Positions 23,272-37,362 of a stretch of DNA of 64,000 nt are shown piece after piece. How positions within the stretch are numbered: the stretch's first letter is position 1; each line of letters opens with the position of its first letter. Below the pieces are notes generated by a model. The model was not told the origin of the DNA, made no database searches, and saw only the letters and a program-made list of their open reading frames with translations. The DNA comes from Orthonyx spaldingii (Eukaryota; Chordata; Aves; Passeriformes; Orthonychidae): NCBI GenBank assembly GCA_013397795.1, contig VZTJ01002639.1, positions 1,518,191 to 1,582,190 on the forward strand, given 5' to 3'. The position numbers and the translations under genes are program-made.

Positions 23272-25641
23272 AGGCTTCCTTCTTCTTAACCCAAAATAAC
23301 TGTCTCAATTAGGCAGATTACTCATCAAGCCCAAATGAAGGTATCTACCTACACTGAAGCCAACTGAAGTTTGGTGAAATGAATCCTGCAACAAAAACTG
23401 GGAAAAAGCCTGTTTTCAGGAAGATGATTCTTGTGTTGTTTTGACACTGAGCTGAGTACCTCTAAAAGCCAATGAATATCAACACCCCCTGACAACACTA
23501 ACTCCAGCCTGAGACTTTGACATCGAAGGAAGTGAATCAACATAATGAGGCCCCCACTTGCAACATGCATATGATGAGTAAGTAAATGAAACCAGGATAA
23601 TTAGAAACCCAAAAGCAGGCAAAAAGTTGCACATAGGCTATGCATCTCTCTTTTTATTTTTTCCCCTCAGGCACTAACTTATCTTGGCCAAACCCTCCTC
23701 TCTACAAGTTCAGAGATATTTTAATTTTCAGCTTCAAATGGAGTGCAAATAAAACACCAAACAAAGTTAGGATGTTGCACAATGGTCAGTGGGGCCCATT
23801 TCAACATTTAATGACCTGGACACCTGTGACTATTGCTGAAAATAAGAAGAATTAATTTAAAAGGAATTATTGACATAACACAACACATGATAGTCTGTTA
23901 ATAAAAATGCATACTTCTAATTGAATGCTGGCACCTAGCCACCAACTAAGCATAACTTCAAAAGCAACAGCTGGGAAAGCATCTTTTAGATTTTAATTAC
24001 AGTAGCTCGTAAGCCACTTATCTTTTCAACTTTTTTCTTCAGAAAGCATTTCTGTTTCATAGGAGTGAGTTCAAAGGTATTTACAACATGTAGGGTAAGA
24101 GAACTAGCTCTGCCATAGTCAAACTTCACTTGTAAATTTGAATTCTGGACGAAGACAACTATTGTCAGCTTTGAAGTGTGCATCCCATTTGAGCCCAAAA
24201 GAACACAGGCTTTGGACTTGCTGCTCAGGTTTTTTGTTTCTTTTTTATCTGTAGATGCATGATAAGAATTTTTATCATTTTTGTTCTATTATTTGTATTT
24301 TAGCATTACATCAGGGCTGCCACTGAAGCTGAGTGCAATACTTGCATAATGCAAGCATTTTACTATTCAAATACATAATGAGCACACAATCTCAGATGAT
24401 TCAGTCATGAAAGGGAGAGGGAACTATTGAAAAGTTTGGGAAATGGACATGGAGACAGACCTGAGTCCTGAAAAGTGATGACTTCTGTAGCTGCAGTCAG
24501 AAAACTGTTTTGCTTGTGTTTAGAAAAAACACTTTGGGTCTGTGGAAAAACTCTCTGTCAATACCTAGGAAATTAACTGTCCATCTGTAAGTTGAAACAA
24601 GAAATTCACCCCCAAGACTCTTATCCCTCTCTTCCCCTGATACGCAAAGACATTTATGCAAGCTAAAGAGTTTTTGTTACTAGAAACTGTACAAACAAAA
24701 TTAGGTTTTATTTTTTCACTTCTACAGTTAATAGAAAGAAGCTGTGACTATAGGGGCCTTATAAAAAGAAAAGTCATCTTTAAAAACACACCCTGAGACA
24801 TCCATGAACTGTAACAATATTGGCAGATAACCACCAGGAAAAGAATATTAGAGTGAGATAATAACTACCGTTGATGTAATCAGGAGGACCTTTAAAGAAG
24901 AGTCTCTAGAATGTTGCAAACCCATTGAGGACATGTAGTACAAGGAATAAGTCAAAAAACATCTATTTCCTTAAAGCGAGAATCATTTATGAAATGGAGT
25001 AGATGAACTGGCAAGTGTCATGGAAGAGGACTAAACCTGAAATGCACCAGTGGTCTTTTCCCATCCCACAGAAATAACACACATCAGAAAGCCACAAGTT
25101 CTCAAACTTGCTGAAGGATTTTTTAAACTGTAATTCTATTACCTATTCGTTAAAAGCTGTATCTAAACCAGTTAATCTGAAAGACCTTCCTACCTTTTCT
25201 GAAAAATCAAAATTTTCTTCACCCTTTTTGTGGCTTTTCAAGACATTATTCATACAGTGATAAGAGTAAGTCTTTGCAGGAAGATAAGTAGGATGCAGGA
25301 AGACTTGGGAGTCCTCTGTCCACTCTGCAGGCATAATTCAGGCCAGAGTTTGACAAGAGACTAAGAAAAACATTACTTTGTTTCGTGCTAAGGTGTCCTG
25401 TCCTTCCAAACTTTACAGGACCTCCAGGAGGAAAGATAAGAACTGCGTCTCCCCTACTTAGACATGCATGACTCTGCCAAAGAAGCTTAGAGCCTTGAGC
25501 AAGTTTATGAAGGAACACTTTTTTGCATTCATTTCCAGTCCCAGAGGAAGCAGCAGAACCATGAGTTGTGAATCCTGCTCTCCTGCATTGCAATTGTGCT
25601 TGTTTGGATGATAGCTACACAGCAGACCAGGATGTTCTATC

Positions 25642-25707
25642 AAAAAAAAAAAAAACAAACCAAAAACCAAAACAAAACACCACAAACAAACAATCAAAAA
25701 AAAAAAT
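25642..25707 (+). repeat. A-rich low-complexity tract with C interruptions
   Basis: Almost only A and C on the plus strand: an A-run, then caaaccaaaaaccaaaacaa and cacaaacaaacaat followed by a further A-run. It accounts for the F/L-rich minus-strand frame overlapping it. Confidence 0.75.
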
Positions 25708-28700
25708 ACACATGAATAATCATTCCTAGCTACGGAAATACCAAAATTCAGTCAGCACTACTACAATCTAGACAGCTCATGCACAGTTCATCACAAATTT
25801 TGGAATTATTCCTTACAAACCTTGCACTCTACATTTACACCAAAGGATACAAAAAAGAAAAGTTAATAAAGAACTTGTGATCCAGTGTAAACAGGATGAC
25901 TGGAGTTTATTAATCATAAATGAAGGTGATGAGGAGGCATATAAATGAACAGGCAACCTTGCTGAAAGGTCAGAACCTTTCAATAGAGAGCTGACTCTGT
26001 TCCTTTCAAAGTAATTTTCTAGGTTTAGGGTCAGAAAGCACCACAAAAACAACTACTAAATCTGAATGCTGCTTTACAACGTTTTAGTCTTGCCCTGTCC
26101 CTCTTGTTTAATACCTTTGTGTTTAGAAATGCAAATAACTTGGTAGTTAGGTTTTTAGGGGATTCAACAGAAACATTTTAACACAGGTAACAGCTGAAAA
26201 GCAATAAGATCCCCTTTCCAAGAGTTTGACCTTCTGCTTCAGTGTAATTAGAGTCACTAATCTTGTGTTAAAGGATTGGGATCATAAAATTTATTCTTTG
26301 TATTATGGACACCAGTATCTTCCACCCTGTGCTGAGGTTACTGTAGAATAGGGATCCAGTTTTAAAGCCTCCTATTTCCACTCTGAGGTAATTTTTTTCT
26401 CAATTTACTAGTATCTCCATCTTTGGAATGTGGACTCAGTCCTTCTAAAGGCAACCTTTACTGTACTATGCAAATTTTGCTTTTTAAATTTAACAATTAC
26501 ATTTGTATACGTCTTCTTTTGTCACAAATATTGAGGGAAGGGGGAGAGATTTCTAATGGCAAACATCCATTTAGATGTCAAAGAGAGTTTCATATGTCCA
26601 CTAAATTAAAACATCATTTGCTGTCAAGCCTTAAAGATTTTGGCATTTCTTCTGATTTCTATTTATGATAGCTCTCGGGGGACATGCTGTGAAGTGCTTT
26701 TGCCTGCTTTAGGCCCAATTGCATGTGACAAATGCATTAGTTTTTAATACCAGAAGTGGACGTATAATTTGATGAAGTATGTCTTTAAGCCATCAGCTGT
26801 TGTCTGCCACCAGCTTTTTACACAGGCACTTTAAAGAAGATCACCCCCAGCTGCCTTGACAACTAAATCTCTCGTCCCCCTGTAACCAGACCGAAGCGAG
26901 CTTGAAATCAGGAGAAAGTCTCCAAATGGGGTTTGGATCAAGACTGTAAAGTTAAAAATTCCTAGAGCTCATTCTGTTATCTCCTTTTCATGGGAAAGCA
27001 GACTGTTCCCTGGTGCACAAGGGCTGTGTTCACGGCTCAAGTTCTGCACAGGTAAGGACCTGCACAACATTCTCAGGCTGATACAGGCAGCCTGATAGGA
27101 CCACATCACTCCCCAGGGAAAAAGGTTCCCTGTTGGGCTGTCCAGTGCCAAATTCCCCTGCAGTGTCTCTCTGCACATCACTGAGCACCCTCCCCAACCC
27201 CACAGTTGCTGCCACGAACTCGAAGTGTGATTCCTCTGAGTTCATTTGTGTTTTTCCAAAGGTCATGGTACAGCTTGCAGCACGTGTGAGGAAACAGCAT
27301 CCATGTATATTCACAAATTTGCCACCTCAGTAAAGGTACAGCTACTTCAGACATCTGCCATTTTCTTTTCTTACATGATGAGAACATACAGTCTATGTTT
27401 TTAGCCCCACTAAATATACAAACACGTCTTAAAGTATATGTTAATTATCAAGATATCTCTTTGACTCACTGAACAGCTGAAAATCACCTCACTAAATCTT
27501 TCTTTGCTTGTCTTTTGAGTTTTCATTTTTCAGTAGCCAGCTGTACACCTGCTGAATTACCACTGTTACATGTTAAACAACAAAATTCCTTTACAGTTCC
27601 AATTAAACAATTAACTAATGTCTATGGTACAAAAATAAATAAGAAACATCAGCAATAAGCAGTGGGTTTGGTTTATTTTATTTCCATTCTGGTTCATGAA
27701 ATCTTCTGGGGAAGCTGCTATAATCTTATCACTATATTTTCATAGCTTCCATTTTGCTGATATATTTTTATCTAAGCAAGTCAAATACCAAAAGAATCCA
27801 ATACTGCAGATTACATTATTTGATGAATGTTTCTGTTATTTGCTAAATAATTTATCTAACAAAGCTGCAGAATCTAGTCAAATGCAGCAAAATACTCCTC
27901 ATCACGTAAATTATTAGATAAAAAATTGAAATAATTGTTGAAGGGTATATGTGATATATAGTATTTGGATTATGTTGTTGCATACCTGACATGTATGACA
28001 GCTTAAAGAGTGAAAAAGCTTGTGGATTATTTGGGTCTAAAAGCAGATCACAGTTGCAGAAACTTAATAGTGCAGACACACTAAGAACTGGAGCTTCGGT
28101 TTGGAAAAATCACCACTCGTTTGCATTTGTAGGTGCCTGAATAACAAGATTTAAGTTCTGTTGGATGGTACTTGAATTCAATTCCTTGTATTAACATACA
28201 TGTCTTTTTTAGTATTCCAGTGGAAACAGTAGCAACAGTTTTTCTTCAGTGAAAAATTAAAGGACATACCTAACTACAGCAGCAATGTCATCAATACTCC
28301 TCATGAACAGTTTTAAAATTTTAGGAGACGCTAAAATATGATTTTATCTACTGACTTACTGCAACAGCAGGGGAAATCAAATCACCCCTGAATGTCTTAT
28401 TAGAGCAATCTCTCTTTGACACTTCTCTACATCTTATTTTTACATCTTCAGTACATTTTTTAAAATTAAAAGAGGGAGCTACAGGTAAAAATATTTTAAG
28501 AAATAATCACATTAGTGCTTTCTGGAAAAAGGAATTAGATGTGAAATAAGAAAAAAATAAAAGAGATAACTCTGGGGCTGTAAGGTGAACTACATCTCTA
28601 TTTTGCTTAAAACCTAGAGAGTTGTTCCTTCTGTAGATCGCAGGCAGGTTGGTCTTTAGCCACACTTTCTTTTCTTTCAAATCCTTTTTCAGACTGGTTG

Positions 28701-30192
28701 TTTTTAAGAAGTGCCATCTTGTGCCTTATTTCCCTTCACAGTACAAAATGTGGTAAAGCTGAAGAAAGATCCTTGGTGTATGTTCTTTTTTTCCCAAAGA
28801 ACATATCCAAAATCAAGTCAAGTGTCCACCTTGGCTTGTCCTCCTTCCTGTTGGAGCGAGGCGGTCTCCTGGAGAAGCTCCATGCTGCTGCAACGCTTTG
28901 CTACATTATTTAGGAACATTTTCCAATGATGTGTGATCCCAGAGACCTCCCCTTACACACTCTATGAACTGGCATGTCCAGTTATTGCCATTGTTTATGT
29001 TATTCCCTTCTTCCCTCCACTCCCATTGCCAGGGCAACCACGCAGGCTTTTCTTCTTAGTTGGCAACGGTTTATTCCCATGGATGGGTGTCCACATTCTG
29101 CATCCTTAAGGAGTACAGGGACTGAGCATTCCTGTTGCCCAGGACTGCTACATGGAGGTCCAAACCAGGGCAGAGCTTTGTGCAAGAGCTATGAGAGGAA
29201 ACAACAGCAGAATGCAGATTTGGGAGGTCCTTGGATTCACTAAGTCCCCAGAAGCTCTTCATGGCCTTCTAAAAGAAATTTTACAGGTTAAATTAACTCC
29301 TGAAGTCATTTATAATAACAGTTTAATACCTGATTAGTAGGACTAACTTGAATTGTCAGGAGCATGGACTTGGTCATGTAATATGTCTTATCTATCTACT
29401 ATGATCCCCAAATTCTCTTTCATTTTTCCTTAAAAAGGAATTAAAAGCTTTTTCACGGGGAAGAACAGACCAACCTGATGAAGGGGATGCCACTCTTGTT
29501 CTTTTTATTAGATGAACACAGAATGGCTGAGAAATTTTGAAGGAATACTGCAAAATATTACAAGTTTTTTAAATGTGATTTTTAAAGTCACAAATTAGAA
29601 GCTACTGGAAAATCATGATGCATGTTCACCTAGCCCAAAGTGGAGCACCAGTGATGAAAGAGTTTGCAGAACATAACCTCATATCTGTACCATATTAATT
29701 TCTAAAACTGAGGTATATAACTCATTTACATGCCAGCATATTATATTTATTTACATTATTGATTTAGAGAAAAGGAAGTGTATATTAAAAAAAAAAAAAA
29801 ATCTTGTGAAGCAAAAGCAAGACTTTGCAGGAATGATTCCAGAAGCTGACTACTGTTCCCTGTGATTTGATAGAATCACATACTAAAGTCACTTACTGAT
29901 TAGGAGCAGAGATTCACAAGATTTTTAAGATCAGGGATTACTTTTATTATGGCAAGAATTCAATTTAATTTTACAGTTAATTGAGGTACATTATTTAACG
30001 ATGATTTTATTATATCAACATATTTCTTTGGAACACACCAATTCAATTTAAAAATTATGTTGGATATTACTGAGACATTTTGTTTCAAACATGTTCTTTT
30101 ATCACTGGATAACATAGTAGAGAAATGAAAAACTAATGTTTTGAGAAAGTTAGAATACATGTTTTGGCAAAAAAAATTAATGTAAATTTTTC

Positions 30193-30246
30193 ATTCTGAT
30201 ATGAGGTCAAATCAAACTGATTTGAAATAAAATCAAATATCAGAAT
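30193..30246. repeat. Nested inverted repeats
   Basis: Outer arms attctgatat (30193-30202) and atatcagaat (30237-30246) are perfect reverse complements. Inside them, tcaaatca (30207-30214) and tgatttga (30218-30225) form a second perfect pair with a 3 base loop. A cruciform or stem-loop is possible; AT-rich DNA makes a chance origin plausible. Confidence 0.75.
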
Positions 30247-31036
30247 TTTCTTAGGGAATGGAAATTCAATCACTTCTAATTATACTGGTACATCAAAAGG
30301 AATAAAGGTCCATTTGACAAATGATTGTGTTGTTTTTTCTTGTGATTGTGATTATCTTGAAATCAAAGCTCTCCAAGAAAATCACATTAAAGCATGCCTT
30401 TAGGTTATGTATAAAACAACAATAATGTTCTCTCCTTTGTGTTGATGAAGAAGCAATGTTCTTTCCTTTTAATATTATTGTCCTTTTAATTTTTTCTCTA
30501 AGCAAAAACCCACGACCAAAGTGAAAAATTGTAAATTGCGTTGCATCTTTCCCGGGATCCATACATTCCTTCCTTACTTTTACAGCCACGTGATTGTCTA
30601 CGCATCCTAGCACTTCTAAAAATCTCTTTGTATAGCAAACTCTCACTAATATGAAAAGCCTAACTCATCATTGCTTGGAGGGCAGTTCAAAACTTTCAAC
30701 CATCACAAGCAGATTCGTACTCATTTAATACTGAAAACAAAACAACCAGGTTAATCACAAAAGCATTTCTCTCTAGCCTTTTGCGTGAGGCAAGTCACCT
30801 CCCAGTGGTCAACCACAACTCCATGCTTAGGAATGCATCCTCTATATTTCATTTAAATCTGCTGATGCAAAAGATTTTCTCAAAGACACAAAGAGTATGA
30901 TATCCCCCATGTCATCTCTTCATAAGGAGCAAAGCACGGGCCTTGCATAGAATTTCTAGTCTCATTTTCCTGATTGCTTTTCTCCTCTCAATGTTGTCTT
31001 CAGAACTTTGCATGGCAATGAGGGCAGCCACAGACT

Positions 31037-31196
31037 GCAGCAGGTTGTCAGAGAGGTTATGTCACCTCTGCTCTTGGAGGTGTTCAAGATCCATCCACAT
31101 CTAACCCTCAGCAGTCTGACGTACCAGCACATGCTCTGAGCAGTGACATAGACTAGAGGGCCTCCAGAGCTCTCTTCAAACTAAAACAGTCTATGA
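31037..31196 (+). mobile_element. Diverged CR1 LINE 3'-end fragment
   Basis: Blocks typical of the CR1 end appear in order: caggttgtcagagaggtta, ctcttggaggtgttcaagat, then ctagagggcctccagagctc and tctatgaatt at the end. Many substitutions separate it from the better copy at 14117-14413, so this insertion is older. The tail is reduced to a single degenerate unit. Confidence 0.75.
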
Positions 31197-32994
31197 ATTT
31201 AGCTAAATATTAGTTTCTAAGGAATGTTTTCCTGACCAACATCACTGCTTAGGAGGAATAAGCCTGGTTTGTTTTTGTTTATTTGTCTATTTGGGGGTTT
31301 TGTTTGTAGTTTTTTCTTTGTTTTGTTTTGTAGTTTGGTTTCTTGTTTTTCTCTTGGGTTTTGCTCTCCTTCTGGTATTTCCTGTCGTTTTCGAGCCTCC
31401 CAATATCTTGACATATTTATCTCAGAGGAATTCTTCACCATTGGTGCAGGGTTAATTTGTAAAGGAGAAAAAGAAGTGCTTTTAAGTTTTTATTGATATT
31501 CTGCCTCCTGGATAGCTGATGATCATTAGCATTGGCCTAAAGGTTCTTCTGTCTTTCATCTGGTTTAGGGCTCATTGGCTGTCTCTTGCTAGTTATGCTC
31601 CAGCTGTCATATCCACTGCTCTGCCATAGTTCTGGAGCTGGCAAAACAGAACCTTTGCCTCTGCCTAAACTACAGCAATTCAGATTATTCCAGAGATAAA
31701 GGTGATTCACACTTACATTCCAGATGGTGAAGTGGAGTGTCTGAGCTGTAAGTAAATATCACCTACTTCTGCTGCTCCTGCCATGGAGGCAAAAATTGTC
31801 AGTAACAGAGTTGTGACAAACAGCTGGGTGGTACTTTAAAGCACTGCAAATGTTTATTCAAAGACAGCAGATCAGAACCCTTCTTCTGCTGACTTAACTA
31901 AGATAATGTGAATCATAATGTTATTTCCAGCCATGGTCATTAATATGTTAGAGATATTATTATAAAATAATAATAAAAAAGGAGCCATCTTCAAAGCTCT
32001 CTTGTTGATTTCCCCTCAAACCTGATATTTATGGATTTTGCTTAAAATTTCACAAAACCCAATTGCATGATATAATCCACTTATTGGTCTTCAAATGCAT
32101 CTATTTTGTTTTACAAATTGCAGAAGCCCCATTTAGAGACTAAGGAAAGCTCTTTCCTGATTAATTTCTGGCAAAAGTCTCAGTGCTTCTTTCCAGCCCT
32201 CTGCTATTCTGAGTCCCTAGATTAGAAACATATTTTTCTGATAGCTTCAGTATGATTCAACTGTTGTGAATAGGTCTGCATTTTTACATCTGAATCAAAA
32301 GCAAACTTTGCTCAACTAATACTTTACGAAAACCAACTAATAGAGAAGAAAAGCTGATTTTTATACTTGGGGATCCCCATTTGAGGAACCCCAAACATTG
32401 TCCCCACGCCTACTCCCAAACAAGGCTCTTTTAGCCTTTTTAACATAAAAAATAGCTTCATGCTTGGCTCATTACAGTGAAATCACTGCAGATTAAACCT
32501 CTCTATCAATTACAAGCAGCTGAACATCCTTTAGCATCAAACAGAATGACAAAAAGCTACCCTATAATGAGTAATGGCTAAGGCCAATTGCTATTTAATT
32601 ATGTAGATGACTTAACATCCTTTCATTGATGTTATCTGTGTTTTTCAGAATGAAAGTTATCATGCCTTGCTTTGCTACAGCTCCTAGGGCAGATGACAGC
32701 AGAAGCAAAAAGGAAGCCTCTCCAGAGAGAAATGGCAAAAACTAGAAAAATATATTGGCCCAACAATACAAGTCACACCTCACCATGCACCCGCAACAAA
32801 AAGGTGATTCAACATATTGTGGAAAAAGAAATTCACACATGACAGCTCACAGTGGGGAGGGAGCTTGAAAGAGAGAGTGACAACTGCAGCAGCAAGAGCC
32901 CATGGCATGAGCAGTTCCCATGAAGATGCCTGGTCTCTGCATTTTGTAAGTGGGAGATAAGGACAGTGAAGTTCGTCATGACGTGAGAGATATT
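31197..32994. other. Non-coding sequence with a T/G-rich tract
   Basis: A T/G low-complexity stretch runs from about 31264 to 31366 and produces mirror open frames on both strands that are not genes. The rest is AT-rich; no repeat family was recognised. Confidence 0.55.
31264..31366 (+). repeat. T/G-rich low-complexity tract
   Basis: The plus strand is almost only T and G with short (GTTTT)n and (TTTG)n runs. The antisense frame reads K/Q/N/P-rich low-complexity protein. Confidence 0.75.
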
Positions 32995-33062
32995 TTAGAT
33001 GGGAAGGACCTGGCAGGTCATCTGTCCATCCCCCTGCCTAGGCAGGATTATACTTTGCAGTA
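32995..33062 (-). mobile_element. Short CR1 LINE fragment
   Basis: The plus strand reads gatgggaaggacctggcagg, then tcatctgtccatccccctgc and ctaggcaggatta. This corresponds to the reverse complement of the CR1 end block (ca-gcagggg-ttgga--gat-acct---ggtccctt). The tail is not preserved. It is about 70 bp and diverged. Confidence 0.65.
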
Positions 33063-36000
33063 TCTTCTCAAAAAGAATGTACTGAACAATTTCACATGAG
33101 CAGAGGAATGGAGTAAAGTACATAATAGATCTCTTCCATCTCTAACTTCTACAAGTCAAGAGGTCCAGTCTGCAGCTGGTGTGAGGTGGCCATGGGCACA
33201 AATGCTGCAAGTGTTGTAAGAAAGGAAATTTGGAGGAAAATTCTACCCTCGGATCAAACCATGCAAGTGTATGCAAAATGTGATGTTTGATGTTAGTGAG
33301 CACACAAATTATCCCATAAAGGACATTTTCAATTCAGTCATAAAGAGTGACCCCAGTTGTGGGGGCATGATGCAGCACTTTTGTCAACTTGTATATGTGC
33401 CTCACATGTTTTAGACTGATAGATCTATCCTGCTCAAAAGGATATATAAAAATTTATTTCCATTAATATTATTGATGAAATCTTGCACTCACAATCATTT
33501 AAGCTTTCAGTTTGAGACTGTAAAAACAAATATTATTATAGAATAATGTTTACTTTTATATTTACAGCAGGGGAATGACAAAGGTTGTTTAGCAACTATT
33601 ATTTTTCCTCAATTTAATGAAAACAGCAATACCTAAGCGTATATCAGGTCAATATTAGAGGAAGGTGTGTAAGACATGCTTTTGTTATACAAATCCTAGG
33701 TGAAAAATTTCAGAATCTAAAGAAAGCAGTAAATAATGTTGGCTTACAATTCTTATGAGATGCATAAAGGAGGAGGTAAAACTCTTGAAAATGCAACTAA
33801 AAACAACATTTCAAATCCTTCTTCCAGGAAATCCTTACATGTGTTTAAAGTTAAGAGTGAAGGGAATCCTGCTGATTAAACCTAACTATAAATATAGTCA
33901 TCTGCTGAATTTGAACATACAAGTATTAGAGAAAGGGAAAAAAAGTAAAACAGACAAGCTGTTGGCTGGACAGATCTTAAAATAAATTTGTTTGCCAAGA
34001 CAAGGTCTTGCAGAAATGAGAAATTTAAATCTGTCTCCATTTTGCATTCTCCCTCAACATTACGTAATTTTTGGGGTCACTACAATATAATTGAACATAA
34101 AGGAGGACAAGCAGTGTTTCAAAATAGCATGAAGGCACATTTCCACACAGAGAGCAGTATTAGCAAAAGGCTAAATCTGAAATGAAAAATGAAAATAGAA
34201 AATGTCAGAACATCAAATGCAGTGTTTTGTATTTAGCTGCCAATAGCACGAAGGAAAACAGCTGGCAAATTATGACCAGCTAATTGTAACCTGGAGATAA
34301 AATGTTATGATTGAGAATGGTATTCAAATGTGTAGATTATTGGTAGGTTAAATTCACAAAATCAGAAATTGTAACTTACCATAGTGGCTTACACATCCAG
34401 CATATGGGCTTATGGAAACATGTATATGGTCTAAATATGGGTACATGCACTTCTTGGAGCTCTGAAAGTTTCCCTTATTTCTCTCTTACTTTGTTGTCAT
34501 TTAAGTCTTTGTTAAATTCATATGGTGTAGATTAGAATACTTTGCTGTTGCTGGATTCAGCAGATTTTCTTTTTCAATAACACATTTTGATTTTGCACCT
34601 AATCCTATGGTAGCCTTTGAGTCTTGATCACAAACGCACAATCGATGTCATTGGAGCAGCTCAGCACTGATCTGTCGGAGGGAACAGAGTCCTTTCTTAA
34701 TTAGGACTTACTAAAGAGCAGCCAAGATTCTCTCTTCTAGTTTGATGGTGGGGAACTGATCATGTTGAAACAAAGCTTTACTTCTTATGGAGATAAATCT
34801 TCTAAAGAGAACGTTTCTCATATGTCCCCCAAAAACTTCACAGCTCCACAGCTTCACAGTGTAGAGCACATGTGAGAAATGTGTCCTCTTCCAAGCAATA
34901 TAAAGCAAAAAAAAGGACACTAAATCAGATTCTAAAGCATATCAAATTATGTGTGTGATGAAATACGAATCAAGTGGAACCACAAATAAGTTTCCCCTAT
35001 CAGTTGGCATAGATTAGCAGGAACAGAAATCAATTCCCAAAACAGTAGTTGCTAGAGAAACACACTTGTTATTTCTGCCCTCATGTAGACATTTCTGTTA
35101 TTAATGGCTAAAGAGATGCTTGCTTTGATGATCACTGCAGTTACCTGGAGTCTGAAGGTCAGTTCAGCCTCTTAGAGAGATGGCTGAGCACATATTTCCA
35201 CTACTAATTTTTGTTTGAGTCAAATTTGAATATCCAGATACACTACAAGACGAGAGTCAGTTAACGTTTACACAAGCACCACTGGGGGAGGCAGCACAGT
35301 TCAGTGACACAGGATCTATTTCCAGCCACTGATATTGTTTGTGACACTAGGCAGGATATTTTACACATCCATGTCTATGTGTATACCTCCTCTTTCCCAC
35401 CTGGTCTGCTTTGTTTATTTAAATTCTAAGCCCTTCCAAATCAGGACTATCTCTCATCAGGTATTTGTATCACACTCATACTTTTCCACTTGGGCTTTCA
35501 TTCACAGATGTTGCTGTACCATCAATAGAATTTACTTTTTTATTTACACTGATGTCATAGAAAGAGACATGAGGATTCTACTAGGACTAGCATTGTGCCT
35601 ACACAGAAGAAAAATAAAGTCTGTTCTTGTTAACTTTACTCTTCAAATAAATGTGATACCAAATAAATTAGGTTCGTAGTACATGTTTTGGGGATTGGTT
35701 TTTGTGTGGCATAAAATACTTTACTCTTTGAGAAAGCCTATGAATGTGAACACAAACATGTTCAATAGTCTGATACAAAAATACAGTTTCTTTCTATTAT
35801 CATAAAGTTGTGCAAAATTTTCTGTTCTTTCAGATACTCTTGTTTATAACCAGCAGTAGCAACAAAATGAGAGATAAGAGATTTAAGGGAGCATAGTCAT
35901 TCACAGATATTTAACTCAGGTAATTTCACAGAGCATCTTACCAAAGTCACACAAACCTCAGGAGCAGGGCCTAAGATCTGTGAAGCAGAAGGTAGAATTG

Positions 36001-37362
36001 GAATAGAGCAGGAATATTTCTTATGTTCTTCTGATAGGTATTCATAATTTCATCAAGTATGTAGTGAGAAAGGAAAGACATGTAAGTTCCTAATAAACAC
36101 ACCAAATACTTTATATTTCTTACCTTTCTGGAATAACCTCTGGATTTTCAGACCAAATTCTTTGGTGCCCTTACATCCTTTAGTCCACCCTCAGGCTATA
36201 ATTGGGACCCCTCATTTTTCTTGCATGTAAATTTTTTCAGCAGTTCTCTATCAGCACCAGCAAATCTACATTCAAATATCACTGTGGTAACACTGAGGCA
36301 TCCATGTAGCCAAAAAAAAATCTATTCCAAAAATGGTAAGTTCCATATTTTCTTTTTTTTTTATATATATTGTTGAATCTAAAGCAGCGTCATCAGTTTC
36401 CCTGCACGAAATCTAAATAAAGCAGTGATCTATTTCTCAGTGGAATTCTGCCATATGCATAATTTCATTTTAAAATAGGATATTTTGGTAGAAAAGAATA
36501 AAAATTCCTGATGGCATCACTTTATTGTTTGTTCTTATGTATCACCTTTTCCCTCAAAAACAAAGGGCAGCAGAAGGCTGGAAGGTTCCTCACCATTTGG
36601 CCCAATGTGCTTAATAAAGTGCTTTTGATCCAATGGGCAGAAAAAAAGAAAGGAAGAGGGTGAAGATGCTGAAAAATTAGGAGTGATGTGCAGGTTTTGA
36701 GGTAGGTGATGTCAGAGCACTGTGTCTCATTGTGCAGTACAAAAAGGCACTGGCAGGCTAAGCCAGGCTTGGTTTGGCAGGGTAAGTCAGGACTGTAAGG
36801 ATTTCTGTGTTCCCCTCTGGTCCTACTCCTTGCAGAGTTAAGTGAAGCCCTGATCCACCAGAGGCAATGCCTGGCCTGTGCAGACTGCTGCAATATATCA
36901 TCTTCAGTTCATTCGTTTTAATTACTTTTTTTTTTTTTTTCCCTGCAGAAGATTTCTACAACTACAGGCAATCTTAATCCTAATAAAGTGAACATTTAAT
37001 AAATATTACTCGTGCAATTCTTGGAGGCCCCGTTGAGCTCTAATATATAATCGCTTTATTTTAAGCTTTGGGATGTAGATGATAAAGTGAGCAGAGGTGA
37101 TTCAGAGTAAGGGCAACACACTGCCACCTTTCTTGCTATGGAAAGACACTCCTGCAGTGCTTAAAATGTAGGGGAAAGTCTAGTGATTGATTAGCTAGTT
37201 AAGTGATAAGGAGATATATCAGGCAGGGATGCAGAAAAGTACAGATGATAAGGACAGTCAAGTATCCTCGATCTGAAAAAAATTACAGTGCTTTCTAATA
37301 ATTTAAATCATATTTTTAAGTGAGAAAAATTTACTGCACTGAGTCTCTAATTTTCTACATAC

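Larger units (their letters stand above)
14414..31036. other. Long non-coding stretch without recognised elements
   Basis: About 16.6 kb with no gene, RNA gene or interspersed repeat that I recognise. Composition is mostly AT-rich. Somewhat GC-richer patches lie around 16780-17050, 27000-27330 and 28960-29260. Local structures are listed separately: a 22 bp palindrome at 18075, a hairpin at 23248, an A-rich tract at 25642 and a nested inverted repeat at 30193. All open frames are below 120 codons, lack domains and occur at similar density on both strands, as expected of random sequence. Old, highly diverged repeats may be hidden here. Confidence 0.5.
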
